Positions 34,573 to 43,574 of a stretch of DNA of 64,000 nt are shown piece after piece. How positions within the stretch are numbered: the first letter of the stretch is position 1; each line of letters begins with the position of its first letter. Source of the DNA: [Enterobacter] lignolyticus SCF1. GTDB taxonomy: Bacteria > Pseudomonadota > Gammaproteobacteria > Enterobacterales > Enterobacteriaceae. The notes below the pieces were generated by a model, which worked only from the letters and a program-made list of their open reading frames with translations, had not been told where the DNA came from and ran no database searches. The translations under genes and the position numbers were made by a program. Location: assembly GCF_000164865.1 (NCBI RefSeq), contig NC_014618.1, positions 1,364,001 through 1,428,000 of the forward strand, written 5' to 3'.

Positions 34573-34998
34573 CTACAGCAGCCCTTTATCGATAAAGGTC
34601 TGGCGGGTGGCGACGTTAAGATCGTAGCGATGCAGATCCTGCGGGCTGACCCAGGCCACCTCCTGAAACTCTTCATTGAAGGTCACGTCACGGTTGCGGC
34701 TTTCGCAGTCGAACATCAGATAGATCATGTAGATCTCCTCCTGCGTACCGTCGGCGTAGGTTTTCATCCGCACGTCGTCGCGAAAATGCCAGGGCGTAAT
34801 CCGGGTAATGTCCAGCTTCTCGCCCAGCTCCTCGCCGATTTCGCGCAGCAGCGCCTGCTCCATCGTTTCGCCAGGCTCCATACCGCCGCCGGAGATGGCC
34901 CACTGTCCGGGGAAGACGCCCCTGTCGTCGGCCATTTTACACAGCAGATAGTCACCGTTGTTCTGAATAATCGGGCAGACGATCGTCCGTTGACGCAT
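34573..34998 (-). CDS. nudI: Nudix nucleoside triphosphatase, NudI type
   Basis: A 141-residue Nudix hydrolase closely resembling E. coli NudI (YfaO), which prefers pyrimidine deoxynucleoside triphosphates. The Nudix box is canonical: G(G)GMEPGETMEQ...REIGEELG from about residue 38. In E. coli nudI is at a different locus (next to the arn genes) while the yfeX-cysP interval holds yfeW and mur genes. The name is by sequence resemblance; I cannot exclude a NudI paralogue of different specificity. Divergent from cysP. Confidence 0.82.
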   Translation of the reverse strand: MRQRTIVCPIIQNNGDYLLCKMADDRGVFPGQWAISGGGMEPGETMEQALLREIGEELGEKLDITRITPWHFRDDVRMKTYADGTQEEIYMIYLMFDCESRNRDVTFNEEFQEVAWVSPQDLHRYDLNVATRQTFIDKGLL

Positions 34999-35064
34999 GT
35001 GGTGTTCCTTTTTAGGTGAAGGGAAGGTGTTGGGGATAAGGGTACCAAAATAGCGCGTAAAAAA

Positions 35065-35192
35065 ATCCTGGCCGCCGCTTATTCCCTTTTAAACTTCCAA
35101 ATCGCTAAACGGTATATAAAACCGTTATATGTTTGCCACCCGTTATAAATAAACTGGCGATAAGAGAATCAACCTGTTTATAAGGGGGCGTA
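35065..35192 (+). promoter_or_regulatory. cysP promoter region, likely CysB-controlled
   Basis: AT-rich stretch before cysP with a conspicuous dyad AACGGTATATAAAACCGTT around 35108-35126. In E. coli cysP is activated here by CysB with acetylserine. The exact CysB site is inferred from position only. Confidence 0.5.
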
Positions 35193-36209
35193 ATGGCCGT
35201 TAACTCACTGAAAAAAGGATATCTGGCGCTGGCGGCGTCGGTATTGCTGGTCGCGCAGGCGCAGGCGACCGAGCTGTTGAATAGCTCCTATGACGTTTCC
35301 CGCGAGCTTTTCGCCGCCCTCAACCCGCCGTTTGAACAGCAGTGGGCGAAAGATAACGGCGGCGATAAGCTGACGATTAAACAGTCGCATGCCGGTTCGT
35401 CTAAACAGGCGCTGGCCATTCTGCAGGGCTTAAAAGCCGACGTTGTAACTTATAACCAGGTCACCGACGTGCAGATCCTGCATGACAAAGGCAACCTCAT
35501 TCCGGCTGACTGGCAAACCCGTCTGCCGAACAACAGTTCGCCGTTTTACTCCACCATGGCGTTCCTGGTGCGTAAAGGAAATCCCAAAAATATCCACGAC
35601 TGGAGCGACCTGGTGCGATCCGACGTGAAGCTGATTTTCCCGAACCCGAAAACGTCCGGTAATGCCCGTTACACGTATCTGGCGGCATGGGGCGCTGCGG
35701 ACAAAGCCGACGGCGGCGACAGGGCGAAAACCGAACAGTTCATGACTCAGTTCCTGAAAAACGTTGAGGTATTTGATACCGGCGGACGCGGCGCGACCAC
35801 CACCTTTGCCGAACGCGGTCTGGGCGACGTGCTGATAAGCTTCGAGTCGGAGGTCAATAACATCCGCAAGCAGTATGAAGCGCAGGGCTACGAGGTGGTG
35901 GTGCCGAAGACCAATATTCTGGCGGAGTTCCCGGTGGCCTGGGTCGACAAAAACGTCAAGGCCAACGGCACCGAGAAGGCGGCAAAAGCGTACCTCAGCT
36001 GGCTCTATAGCCCGCAGGCGCAGACCATTATTACCGACTACTACTACCGGGTGAACAACCCGGAAGTGATGGCGCAGCAGAAGGACAAGTTCCCGCAGAC
36101 GACGCTGTTCCGGGTGGAGGATAAGTTTGGCAGCTGGGCTGAGGTGATGAAAACCCATTTCGCCAGCGGCGGCGAGCTGGACAAACTACTGGCGGCGGGA
36201 CGTCGCTAA
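35193..36209 (+). CDS. cysP: thiosulfate/sulfate-binding protein CysP
   Basis: A 338-residue periplasmic binding protein for the sulfate-thiosulfate ABC importer. A signal peptide covers about residues 1-25 with a cut after AQAQA. The mature part contains the family's GRGATTTFAERGLGDVL near residue 195. RBS is AGGGGG. First gene of cysPTWA; its stop overlaps the cysT start by one base (TAATG). Confidence 0.96.
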   Translation: MAVNSLKKGYLALAASVLLVAQAQATELLNSSYDVSRELFAALNPPFEQQWAKDNGGDKLTIKQSHAGSSKQALAILQGLKADVVTYNQVTDVQILHDKGNLIPADWQTRLPNNSSPFYSTMAFLVRKGNPKNIHDWSDLVRSDVKLIFPNPKTSGNARYTYLAAWGAADKADGGDRAKTEQFMTQFLKNVEVFDTGGRGATTTFAERGLGDVLISFESEVNNIRKQYEAQGYEVVVPKTNILAEFPVAWVDKNVKANGTEKAAKAYLSWLYSPQAQTIITDYYYRVNNPEVMAQQKDKFPQTTLFRVEDKFGSWAEVMKTHFASGGELDKLLAAGRR

Positions 36210-37042
36210 TGTTTGCCGCTTCGACGAAACGCGTGTTGCCGGGCTTTAGCTTAAGCCTTGGCACCAGCCTGCTGTTTGTCTGCCTGATTTTACTGCTGCC
36301 GCTCAGCGCGCTGGTTATCCAGCTGTCGCAGATGAGCTGGGCGCAGTACTGGGACGTCATTACCAACCCGCAGGTGGTAGCCGCGTATAAAGTGACGCTG
36401 CTGTCGGCTTTTGTGGCCTCAATCTTTAACGGCGTGTTTGGCCTGCTGATGGCGTGGATCCTGACGCGCTATCGTTTCCCGGGCCGTACGCTGCTCGACG
36501 CGCTGATGGATCTGCCGTTCGCGCTACCGACCGCCGTGGCGGGCCTGACGCTGGCCTCTCTGTTCTCGGTCAATGGTTTTTACGGCGAGTGGCTGGCGAA
36601 GTTCGATATTAAAGTCACCTATACCTGGCTCGGCATTGCGGTGGCGATGGCGTTTACCAGTATTCCCTTCGTGGTGCGTACCGTGCAGCCGGTGCTGGAG
36701 GAATTAGGGCCGGAGTACGAAGAAGCGGCGGAAACGCTGGGGGCGACGCGCCTGCAGAGCTTTCGCAAAGTGGTGCTGCCGGAGCTCTCTCCGGCGCTGC
36801 TGGCGGGCGTGGCGCTGTCGTTTACCCGCAGCCTCGGCGAGTTCGGCGCGGTTATTTTTATCGCCGGCAACATTGCGTGGAAAACGGAAGTCACATCGCT
36901 GATGATTTTTGTGCGCCTGCAGGAGTTTGACTACCCGGCGGCGAGCGCCATTGCCTCCGTGATTCTGGCGGCGTCGCTGCTGCTGCTGTTTTCCATCAAT
37001 ACCTTGCAAAGTCGCTTCGGTCGACGGGTGGTAGGTCACTAA
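36209..37042 (+). CDS. cysU: sulfate/thiosulfate permease CysT (CysU)
   Basis: A 277-residue inner-membrane subunit with about six transmembrane segments. The EAA loop that docks the ATPase is EEAAETLGATRLQSFRKVVLP near residue 170. It pairs with CysW to form the channel. Its start and stop each overlap the neighbours by one base, indicating tight coupling. Confidence 0.96.
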   Translation: MFAASTKRVLPGFSLSLGTSLLFVCLILLLPLSALVIQLSQMSWAQYWDVITNPQVVAAYKVTLLSAFVASIFNGVFGLLMAWILTRYRFPGRTLLDALMDLPFALPTAVAGLTLASLFSVNGFYGEWLAKFDIKVTYTWLGIAVAMAFTSIPFVVRTVQPVLEELGPEYEEAAETLGATRLQSFRKVVLPELSPALLAGVALSFTRSLGEFGAVIFIAGNIAWKTEVTSLMIFVRLQEFDYPAASAIASVILAASLLLLFSINTLQSRFGRRVVGH

Positions 37043-37906
37043 TGGCGGAAGTTACGCAATTAAAGCGCTATGACGCTCCCCGTATTAACTGGGGAAAATG
37101 GGTTCTGATCGGCGCCGGGATGCTGGTTTCCGCCTTCATCCTGCTGGTGCCGATGATCTACATCTTCGTACAGGCGTTCAGCAAAGGGCTGATGCCGGTG
37201 CTGCACAATCTCGCCGACCCGGACATGCTGCACGCTATCTGGCTGACGGTGATGATTGCGCTGATTACCGTCCCGGTAAATCTGGTGTTCGGTACGCTGC
37301 TGGCCTGGCTGGTGACGCGCTTTAACTTCCCGGGGCGCCAGCTGCTGCTGACGCTGCTGGATATTCCCTTTGCGGTGTCGCCGGTGGTGGCGGGGTTGGT
37401 GTATCTGCTGTTTTATGGCTCCAACGGTCCGCTGGGCGGCTGGCTTGAGGCCAACAACCTGCAGGTGATGTTTGCCTGGCCGGGCATGGTGCTGGCGACT
37501 ATCTTTGTCACCTGCCCGTTCGTGGTGCGCGAGCTGGTGCCGGTGATGTTGAGCCAGGGCAGCAATGAGGATGAGGCCGCCGTGCTGCTGGGCGCATCCG
37601 GCTGGCAGATGTTCCGCCGCGTAACGCTGCCGAATATTCGCTGGGCGCTGCTGTACGGCGTGGTGCTGACCAACGCCCGCGCGATCGGCGAGTTTGGCGC
37701 GGTGTCGGTGGTGTCGGGTTCTATTCGCGGCGAGACCCTTTCTCTGCCGCTACAGATTGAGCTGCTTGAGCAGGACTACAACACCGTCGGTTCGTTTACC
37801 GCCGCGGCCCTGCTGACGCTAATGGCTATTTTGACCCTGTTTTTGAAGAGTATGTTGCAGTGGCGGCTGGAAAATCAGGAAAAACGCGCGCAACAGGAGA
37901 GACAGC

Positions 37907-37917
<11 letters not shown>
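37042..37917 (+). CDS. cysW: sulfate/thiosulfate permease CysW
   Basis: A 291-residue inner-membrane subunit, partner of CysT. The EAA loop (EDEAAVLLGASGWQMFRRVTLP) is near residue 174. About six transmembrane segments follow a short cytoplasmic N-terminus. The C-terminus is rich in Gln, Arg and Glu and overlaps the start of cysA by 11 bp. Confidence 0.96.
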
Positions 37918-38998
<1,081 letters not shown>

Positions 38999-39021
38999 TA
39001 GGTTAATTTGTATGTTTATCG

Positions 39022-39054
39022 CCCGGTGGCGTTGCGCTTACCGGGCTTTTTATT
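39022..39054 (+). repeat. REP-like hairpin between cysA and cysM
   Basis: GCCCGGTGGCGTTGCGCTTACCGGGC folds into a stem like a REP unit of the GCCCGGTGGCG...TTACCGGGC type and runs straight into a short T tract, so it may also end cysA transcripts. Location is 24 bp after the cysA stop and 14 bp before cysM. Confidence 0.7.
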
Positions 39055-39065
39055 GGACTGGGCTT

Positions 39066-39977
39066 GTGAATACATTAGAACAAACGATCGGCAACACGCC
39101 TCTGGTTAAACTGCAGCGCATGGGGCCGGACAACGGCAGTGAAATCTGGGTCAAACTGGAGGGGAACAATCCGGCAGGTTCGGTTAAGGACCGGGCGGCG
39201 TTGTCGATGATTGTGCAGGCGGAAAAGCGCGGCGAAATTACGCCCGGCGATGTGCTGATCGAAGCGACCAGCGGCAATACCGGCATTGCGCTGGCGATGA
39301 TTGCGGCGCTGAAAGGCTACCGGATGAAGCTGCTGATGCCGGACAACATGAGCCAGGAGCGTCGCGCGGCGATGCGGGCCTACGGCGCGGAGCTTATCCT
39401 GGTGAGTAAAGAGCAGGGCATGGAGGGCGCGCGCGATCTGGCGGCGGCGATGGCGTCCCGTGGGGAAGGGAAGCTGCTCGATCAGTTTAACAACCCGGAC
39501 AACCCCTACGCGCACTATACCACCACCGGCCCGGAAATCTGGCGGCAGACCTCCGGGCGCATCAGCCATTTTGTCTCCAGCATGGGGACGACGGGCACCA
39601 TCACCGGCGTGTCCCGGTTTCTGCGCGAGCAGGAGAAAAAGGTCGCCATCGTCGGCCTGCAGCCGGAAGAGGGCAGCAGTATTCCGGGCATTCGCCGCTG
39701 GCCTGCGGAGTATATGCCGGGAATATTTAACGCCTCGCTGGTCGACAGCATTCTGGATATTCACCAGCGCGAGGCGGAAAACACCATGCGCGAGCTGGCG
39801 GTGCGGGAAGGGATTTTCTGCGGCGTGAGCTCTGGCGGCGCCGTGGCGGGCGCGCTGCGCGTGGCGAAAAGCCACCCGGGCGCGGTCGTAGTGGCGATTA
39901 TCTGCGATCGCGGCGATCGTTATCTGTCGACCGGCGTTTTCGGCGAAGAGAGCTACGCGCAGGGCGCCGGTATCTGA
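39066..39977 (+). CDS. cysM: cysteine synthase B CysM
   Basis: A 303-residue PLP enzyme that uses O-acetylserine with sulfide or thiosulfate (making S-sulfocysteine). The Schiff-base lysine is in PAGSVKDRAA near residue 41, and TSGNTG binds substrate near residue 69. Start is GTG at 39066 (VNTLEQTIGNTP), which gives the E. coli length; the only longer reading would run into cysA. It follows cysA closely and probably shares its transcript in part. Confidence 0.94.
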   Translation: MNTLEQTIGNTPLVKLQRMGPDNGSEIWVKLEGNNPAGSVKDRAALSMIVQAEKRGEITPGDVLIEATSGNTGIALAMIAALKGYRMKLLMPDNMSQERRAAMRAYGAELILVSKEQGMEGARDLAAAMASRGEGKLLDQFNNPDNPYAHYTTTGPEIWRQTSGRISHFVSSMGTTGTITGVSRFLREQEKKVAIVGLQPEEGSSIPGIRRWPAEYMPGIFNASLVDSILDIHQREAENTMRELAVREGIFCGVSSGGAVAGALRVAKSHPGAVVVAIICDRGDRYLSTGVFGEESYAQGAGI

Positions 39978-40014
39978 GGCAAACCGCCCTGGCCGCAATG
40001 TCGGGGCGGCGCGT

Positions 40015-40731
40015 TTATTTCTGGTGAGCGGCCAGCAGCCTGTCGAGGAAGCCCCACAGCTTCTCGTTCATTTCCTGATAGTTCCACTCGCGCATCTCCT
40101 GTACCGGGCGAATAAAGCGTTTCCCCCGGGCCTCCTCCAGCTCCTGCTGCGAGTGCGTTATCAGCCGCTCGACCACCTCGCGGGTAAATTCCATATGGCA
40201 CTGGAAGCCGTAGACGCTGTCGCCGTATTTCACAATCTGCCGCGGGCAGCCCTCGCTGCTGGCCAGCACCTTCGCCATCGGGGTTAATCCCGGCATGTCG
40301 TTATGCCAGTGCCCGACCACCAGCGACGGGCCGAAGTGGGCGAGGTTGTCGTCCTGTAAACCGGCCGTGGTCAGGGTAATCGGATAATGCCCGATCTCTT
40401 TTTCCGGACTATGGTGCACCGGCGCGCCCAGCGCCTCGCCGATAAGCTGAGAGCCAAGACAAACGCCGATAACGATGCACCCCGCAGCAATGGCCTGCGC
40501 GATAAACTCCTGCTCGGCGCGGGAGTCGAACCAGGGGCACTCTTCTTTGGTGGTTTGCGGGGACTGCGGACCGCCGAGCACGACCAGCATATCGATGCCG
40601 TGAGCGTCCTGCGGCAACGGTTCGTCGGCATAGACGCGGGACCATGAGACCGCATAACCATGCTGCTGCGCCCAGGGGAGATACGCGCCAGGCGATTCGA
40701 AATGTGCATGGACGATAAAATGGATGCGCAT
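40015..40731 (-). CDS. yfeJ: class I glutamine amidotransferase-like protein YfeJ
   Basis: A 238-residue GATase1 domain protein. The nucleophile Cys91 is in GVCLGSQ, and His179 and Glu181 in QCHMEF complete the triad. It is not a partner of a linked synthetase here. I recall the gene yfeJ in Salmonella at this place; E. coli K-12 has yfeS and yfeK in this interval instead. Whether it is a glutaminase or a gamma-glutamyl hydrolase is unknown. It starts 5 bp after the ptsJ stop, so the two form one unit. Confidence 0.85.
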   Translation of the reverse strand: MRIHFIVHAHFESPGAYLPWAQQHGYAVSWSRVYADEPLPQDAHGIDMLVVLGGPQSPQTTKEECPWFDSRAEQEFIAQAIAAGCIVIGVCLGSQLIGEALGAPVHHSPEKEIGHYPITLTTAGLQDDNLAHFGPSLVVGHWHNDMPGLTPMAKVLASSEGCPRQIVKYGDSVYGFQCHMEFTREVVERLITHSQQELEEARGKRFIRPVQEMREWNYQEMNEKLWGFLDRLLAAHQK

Positions 40732-40736
40732 GGGTA

Positions 40737-42044
40737 TTACTCCTGGTTGTGTTGTTGCAATGCGTACTGAATGTCGTCCGCCAGCCGGGCAATATCGCCG
40801 TCATTCAGCGTAGAAAGCGAAAGGCGCAGGCCGTGCGCCGGCGTCTGGATGCCAAACGGCTCCCCTTCGCGAACCAGCCATCCCGCCTGGGCTAACTGGA
40901 ACGCCAGGGGCTGCGAGGGGCCGGCTAGCGGCAGCCACAGGTTGAGGCCGTCGCCGGGCAGGACATGGTTCACGCCGCGGGCGTGCAGCGCTGCGGCCAT
41001 CTTGCACTGCTGGCTGGTGTAAAAGCGCCGGTTGTCATCCAGCCTCTCCCGGAAGCGATCGTCGGTCAGACAGGCGAACACCAGATCCTGGAGCAGATGG
41101 CTGACCCACTGGCTGCCGGGGTTCAGCCGCAGGCGCAGGTGGGCGGAGGTGACGGTATCGCAGGCGATCAGCGCCATGCGCATATCAGGGCCGAGGGCTT
41201 TGGACATAGATCGCACCAGCGCCCAGCGGCGGGTGGTATCCGGAATCACCGAATGGTAGTCGGCGGCCGAGAGCAGCGCGAAGTGGTCATCCACGATAAC
41301 CATCACCTGCGGATAGCGGGCCAGCACTTCGCGCAGGGCGGCGGCGCGGGCCGCGCTCAGGCAGCAGCCGGTGGGATTATGGGCGCGGGGCGTGACGATC
41401 GCCGCGCGGGCGCCGTTAAGCAGGGCCGCCTCCAGCGCATCGACCTGCATGCCCTCGTGGTCAACGGCCACCGGCGCGGGAGAGAAACCGGCGTAGCGCA
41501 GCATATTGATGCTGCTCAGGAAGCAGGGATCTTCAACGGCGACGCTGTCGCCCGGCAGCAGCTGGGCACTGAGCAGGCGCTCAACGGCATCCACCGCGCC
41601 GCTGGCGAGATTTATCTCGCCGCCTGCCGGATGGTCACCGGCCATCCAGTTTTCCGCCCATACGCCCAGACGCGCGTCGACAGCGGCATCGCCGTACAGG
41701 CGCGGGGTGGCGTCTATCGCGGTAAAATAGCGACGGACGTCGGGAAGACGGGCCGGGGCCGGATTTCCGCCGGAGATATCGAGAAGCCGGGTCTGCGGCG
41801 CATTGCCCTCGCGGGCGGGCCGGAAGTTGGGCGCGGCGATGACCGTACCGTTGCGGCCCAGGCTTTGCGCCAGCCCGGAGGTGACGAGACGCTTATACGC
41901 CGCCGCAACCGTATTCCGGTTGATGGCCAGCGACACCGCCAGCTCACGCACCGGAGGCAGCGTATCGCCGGGCTGGAGCTCGCCAGACTGTACATGAAGG
42001 CGTACGCTATCAAAAATTTCGTTCGCCGTTTTCCCGTCAATCAT
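40737..42044 (-). CDS. ptsJ: MocR-family transcription regulator PtsJ
   Basis: A 435-residue MocR-type regulator: a GntR winged helix at about 1-70 (INRNTVAAAYKRL) fused to an aminotransferase-like domain. The PLP-binding lysine is in MSKALGPDMR near residue 280. In Salmonella PtsJ represses the adjacent pdxK and senses PLP. Here it is divergent from pdxK, with 79 bp between the start codons. It lies in one unit with yfeJ. Confidence 0.9.
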   Translation of the reverse strand: MIDGKTANEIFDSVRLHVQSGELQPGDTLPPVRELAVSLAINRNTVAAAYKRLVTSGLAQSLGRNGTVIAAPNFRPAREGNAPQTRLLDISGGNPAPARLPDVRRYFTAIDATPRLYGDAAVDARLGVWAENWMAGDHPAGGEINLASGAVDAVERLLSAQLLPGDSVAVEDPCFLSSINMLRYAGFSPAPVAVDHEGMQVDALEAALLNGARAAIVTPRAHNPTGCCLSAARAAALREVLARYPQVMVIVDDHFALLSAADYHSVIPDTTRRWALVRSMSKALGPDMRMALIACDTVTSAHLRLRLNPGSQWVSHLLQDLVFACLTDDRFRERLDDNRRFYTSQQCKMAAALHARGVNHVLPGDGLNLWLPLAGPSQPLAFQLAQAGWLVREGEPFGIQTPAHGLRLSLSTLNDGDIARLADDIQYALQQHNQE

Positions 42045-42123
42045 TATTGACCTATGACAATGTCAGTTTTAGCATAGGGCGATAATAATGAGCAAACGGC
42101 AGACTGTCCAGTGAGGAAAAAAG
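42045..42123. promoter_or_regulatory. ptsJ-pdxK divergent promoter region
   Basis: A 79-bp gap between divergent starts. It should hold the PtsJ operator and both promoters. Imperfect AT-rich repeats around TATGACAATGTCAGTTTTAG (42053-42072) are candidates, not confirmed. Confidence 0.5.
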
Positions 42124-42981
42124 ATGACCAACAAGAGCGATATTCAGTCCGTGCTCTTTCACGATAAAAACAGGGTGCAGCAGGCGGATATTGTCGCCGT
42201 ACAGTCGCAGGTCGTTTATGGCAGCGTGGGCAACAGCGTGGCGGTACCGAATATCCGCCAGCATCATCTTAACGTCCTGGCGGTGCCGACGGTGCTGTTC
42301 AGCAATACGCCGCACTACGATACCTTTTATGGCGGCGTGATCCCCGATGACTGGTTTAGCGGCTATCTGCAGGCGCTGGACGAGCGCGGGGCGCTGGGCC
42401 AGCTGAAAGCCGTAACGACGGGCTATATGGGCACCGCCAGCCAGATTGAGATTCTGGCGAAATGGCTGGCGGTACAGCAGGAGAAACATCCCGGGATGGT
42501 GGTTCTGGTCGACCCGGTGATTGGCGATACCGACAGCGGTATCTACGTTAAAGCGGAGCTGCCGCAGGCCTACCGGCAACTGTTATTGCCGCTGGCGCAG
42601 GGCATTACGCCCAACGTATTTGAGCTGGAGGTGCTGTCGGGCCGCCCGTGTCGCGACTTATCCGCGGCTATCGATGCGGCAAAGAGCCTGCTGACGCCGA
42701 CGCTGCGCTGGGTCGCAATCACCAGCGCGCCGGTTGATGATGATGGCGAAAATATTCATGTGGTGCTGGTCACCGCCGATGCGGTGCGTATCAGCGCCTG
42801 GCCGCGCGTTAAGGCGGAGCTAAAAGGGACCGGGGATCTGTTCTGCTCGGAGCTTATCAGCCGTATCGTGCAGGGGAGCGCGCTCTTTGACGCGGTAGAG
42901 GCGGCCGGAAAGCGGGTGGTGGAGGTGATGCGTTATACCCAGCAGCTGGGCTATGACGAGCTGATGCTGCCGCAGGCTTAA
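42124..42981 (+). CDS. pdxK: pyridoxine/pyridoxal/pyridoxamine kinase PdxK
   Basis: A 285-residue ribokinase-fold enzyme that phosphorylates B6 vitamers in the salvage route. The anion-hole motif KGTGDLFCSELI is near residue 236 and YGSVGNSVA near 39 is the substrate region. It faces crr, from which it is separated by a shared terminator. Regulated in Salmonella by PtsJ. Confidence 0.95.
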   Translation: MTNKSDIQSVLFHDKNRVQQADIVAVQSQVVYGSVGNSVAVPNIRQHHLNVLAVPTVLFSNTPHYDTFYGGVIPDDWFSGYLQALDERGALGQLKAVTTGYMGTASQIEILAKWLAVQQEKHPGMVVLVDPVIGDTDSGIYVKAELPQAYRQLLLPLAQGITPNVFELEVLSGRPCRDLSAAIDAAKSLLTPTLRWVAITSAPVDDDGENIHVVLVTADAVRISAWPRVKAELKGTGDLFCSELISRIVQGSALFDAVEAAGKRVVEVMRYTQQLGYDELMLPQA

Positions 42982-42985
42982 AAAC

Positions 42986-43013
42986 AAAATGGCGCCCTGA
43001 GGCGCCATTTTTG
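42986..43013. terminator. bidirectional terminator of pdxK and crr
   Basis: Perfect 11-pair stem (42986-42996 with 43001-43011), CTGA loop and A/T tracts on both sides, between convergent genes. Confidence 0.93.
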
Positions 43014-43024
43014 TGCGGCAAGAA

Positions 43025-43534
43025 TTACTTCTTGATGCGGATAACCGGGGTTTCGCCCACGGTTACGCTACCGGACAGTTTGATCAGTTCTTTGATTTCG
43101 TCCATGTTGGAGATAACCACCGGAGTCAGGGTAGACTTGGCTTTTTCTTCCAGCAACGGCAGATCGAATTCGATAACCGGGTCGCCCACTTTCACACGCT
43201 GGCCTTCTTCGGCGATACGTTTGAAACCTTCGCCTTTCAGCTCAACGGTGTCGATACCGAAGTGAACGAACAGCTCAATACCACTGTCGGACTCAATAGA
43301 GAACGCATGGTTGGTTTCAAAGATTTTGCCGATGGTGCCGTCAACAGGCGCAACCATTTTGTTGCCGGTCGGTTTGATAGCGATACCGTCACCAACAATT
43401 TTCTCAGCAAATACAACATCCGGCACGTCTTCGATGTTGACGATCTCGCCAGAGAGCGGAGCAACAATCTCAATAGTTCCGGTGTCTTTTTTATCATCAG
43501 AAACCAGAGATTTCAGTTTATCGAACAAACCCAT
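43025..43534 (-). CDS. crr: PTS glucose-specific enzyme IIA Crr
   Basis: A 169-residue EIIA-Glc. It carries phosphate from HPr to the glucose permease and, depending on its phosphorylation state, regulates adenylate cyclase and non-PTS permeases. The phosphorylated His is in IELFVHFGID near residue 91, and a supporting His lies in the conserved NHAFSIES context. Typical length. It is the last gene of ptsH-ptsI-crr, 40 bp after ptsI; E. coli has an extra promoter for crr within ptsI. Confidence 0.97.
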   Translation of the reverse strand: MGLFDKLKSLVSDDKKDTGTIEIVAPLSGEIVNIEDVPDVVFAEKIVGDGIAIKPTGNKMVAPVDGTIGKIFETNHAFSIESDSGIELFVHFGIDTVELKGEGFKRIAEEGQRVKVGDPVIEFDLPLLEEKAKSTLTPVVISNMDEIKELIKLSGSVTVGETPVIRIKK

Positions 43535-43574
43535 GATCTTCTCCTAAGCAGTAATTTGGGCCGCATCTCTTGGA

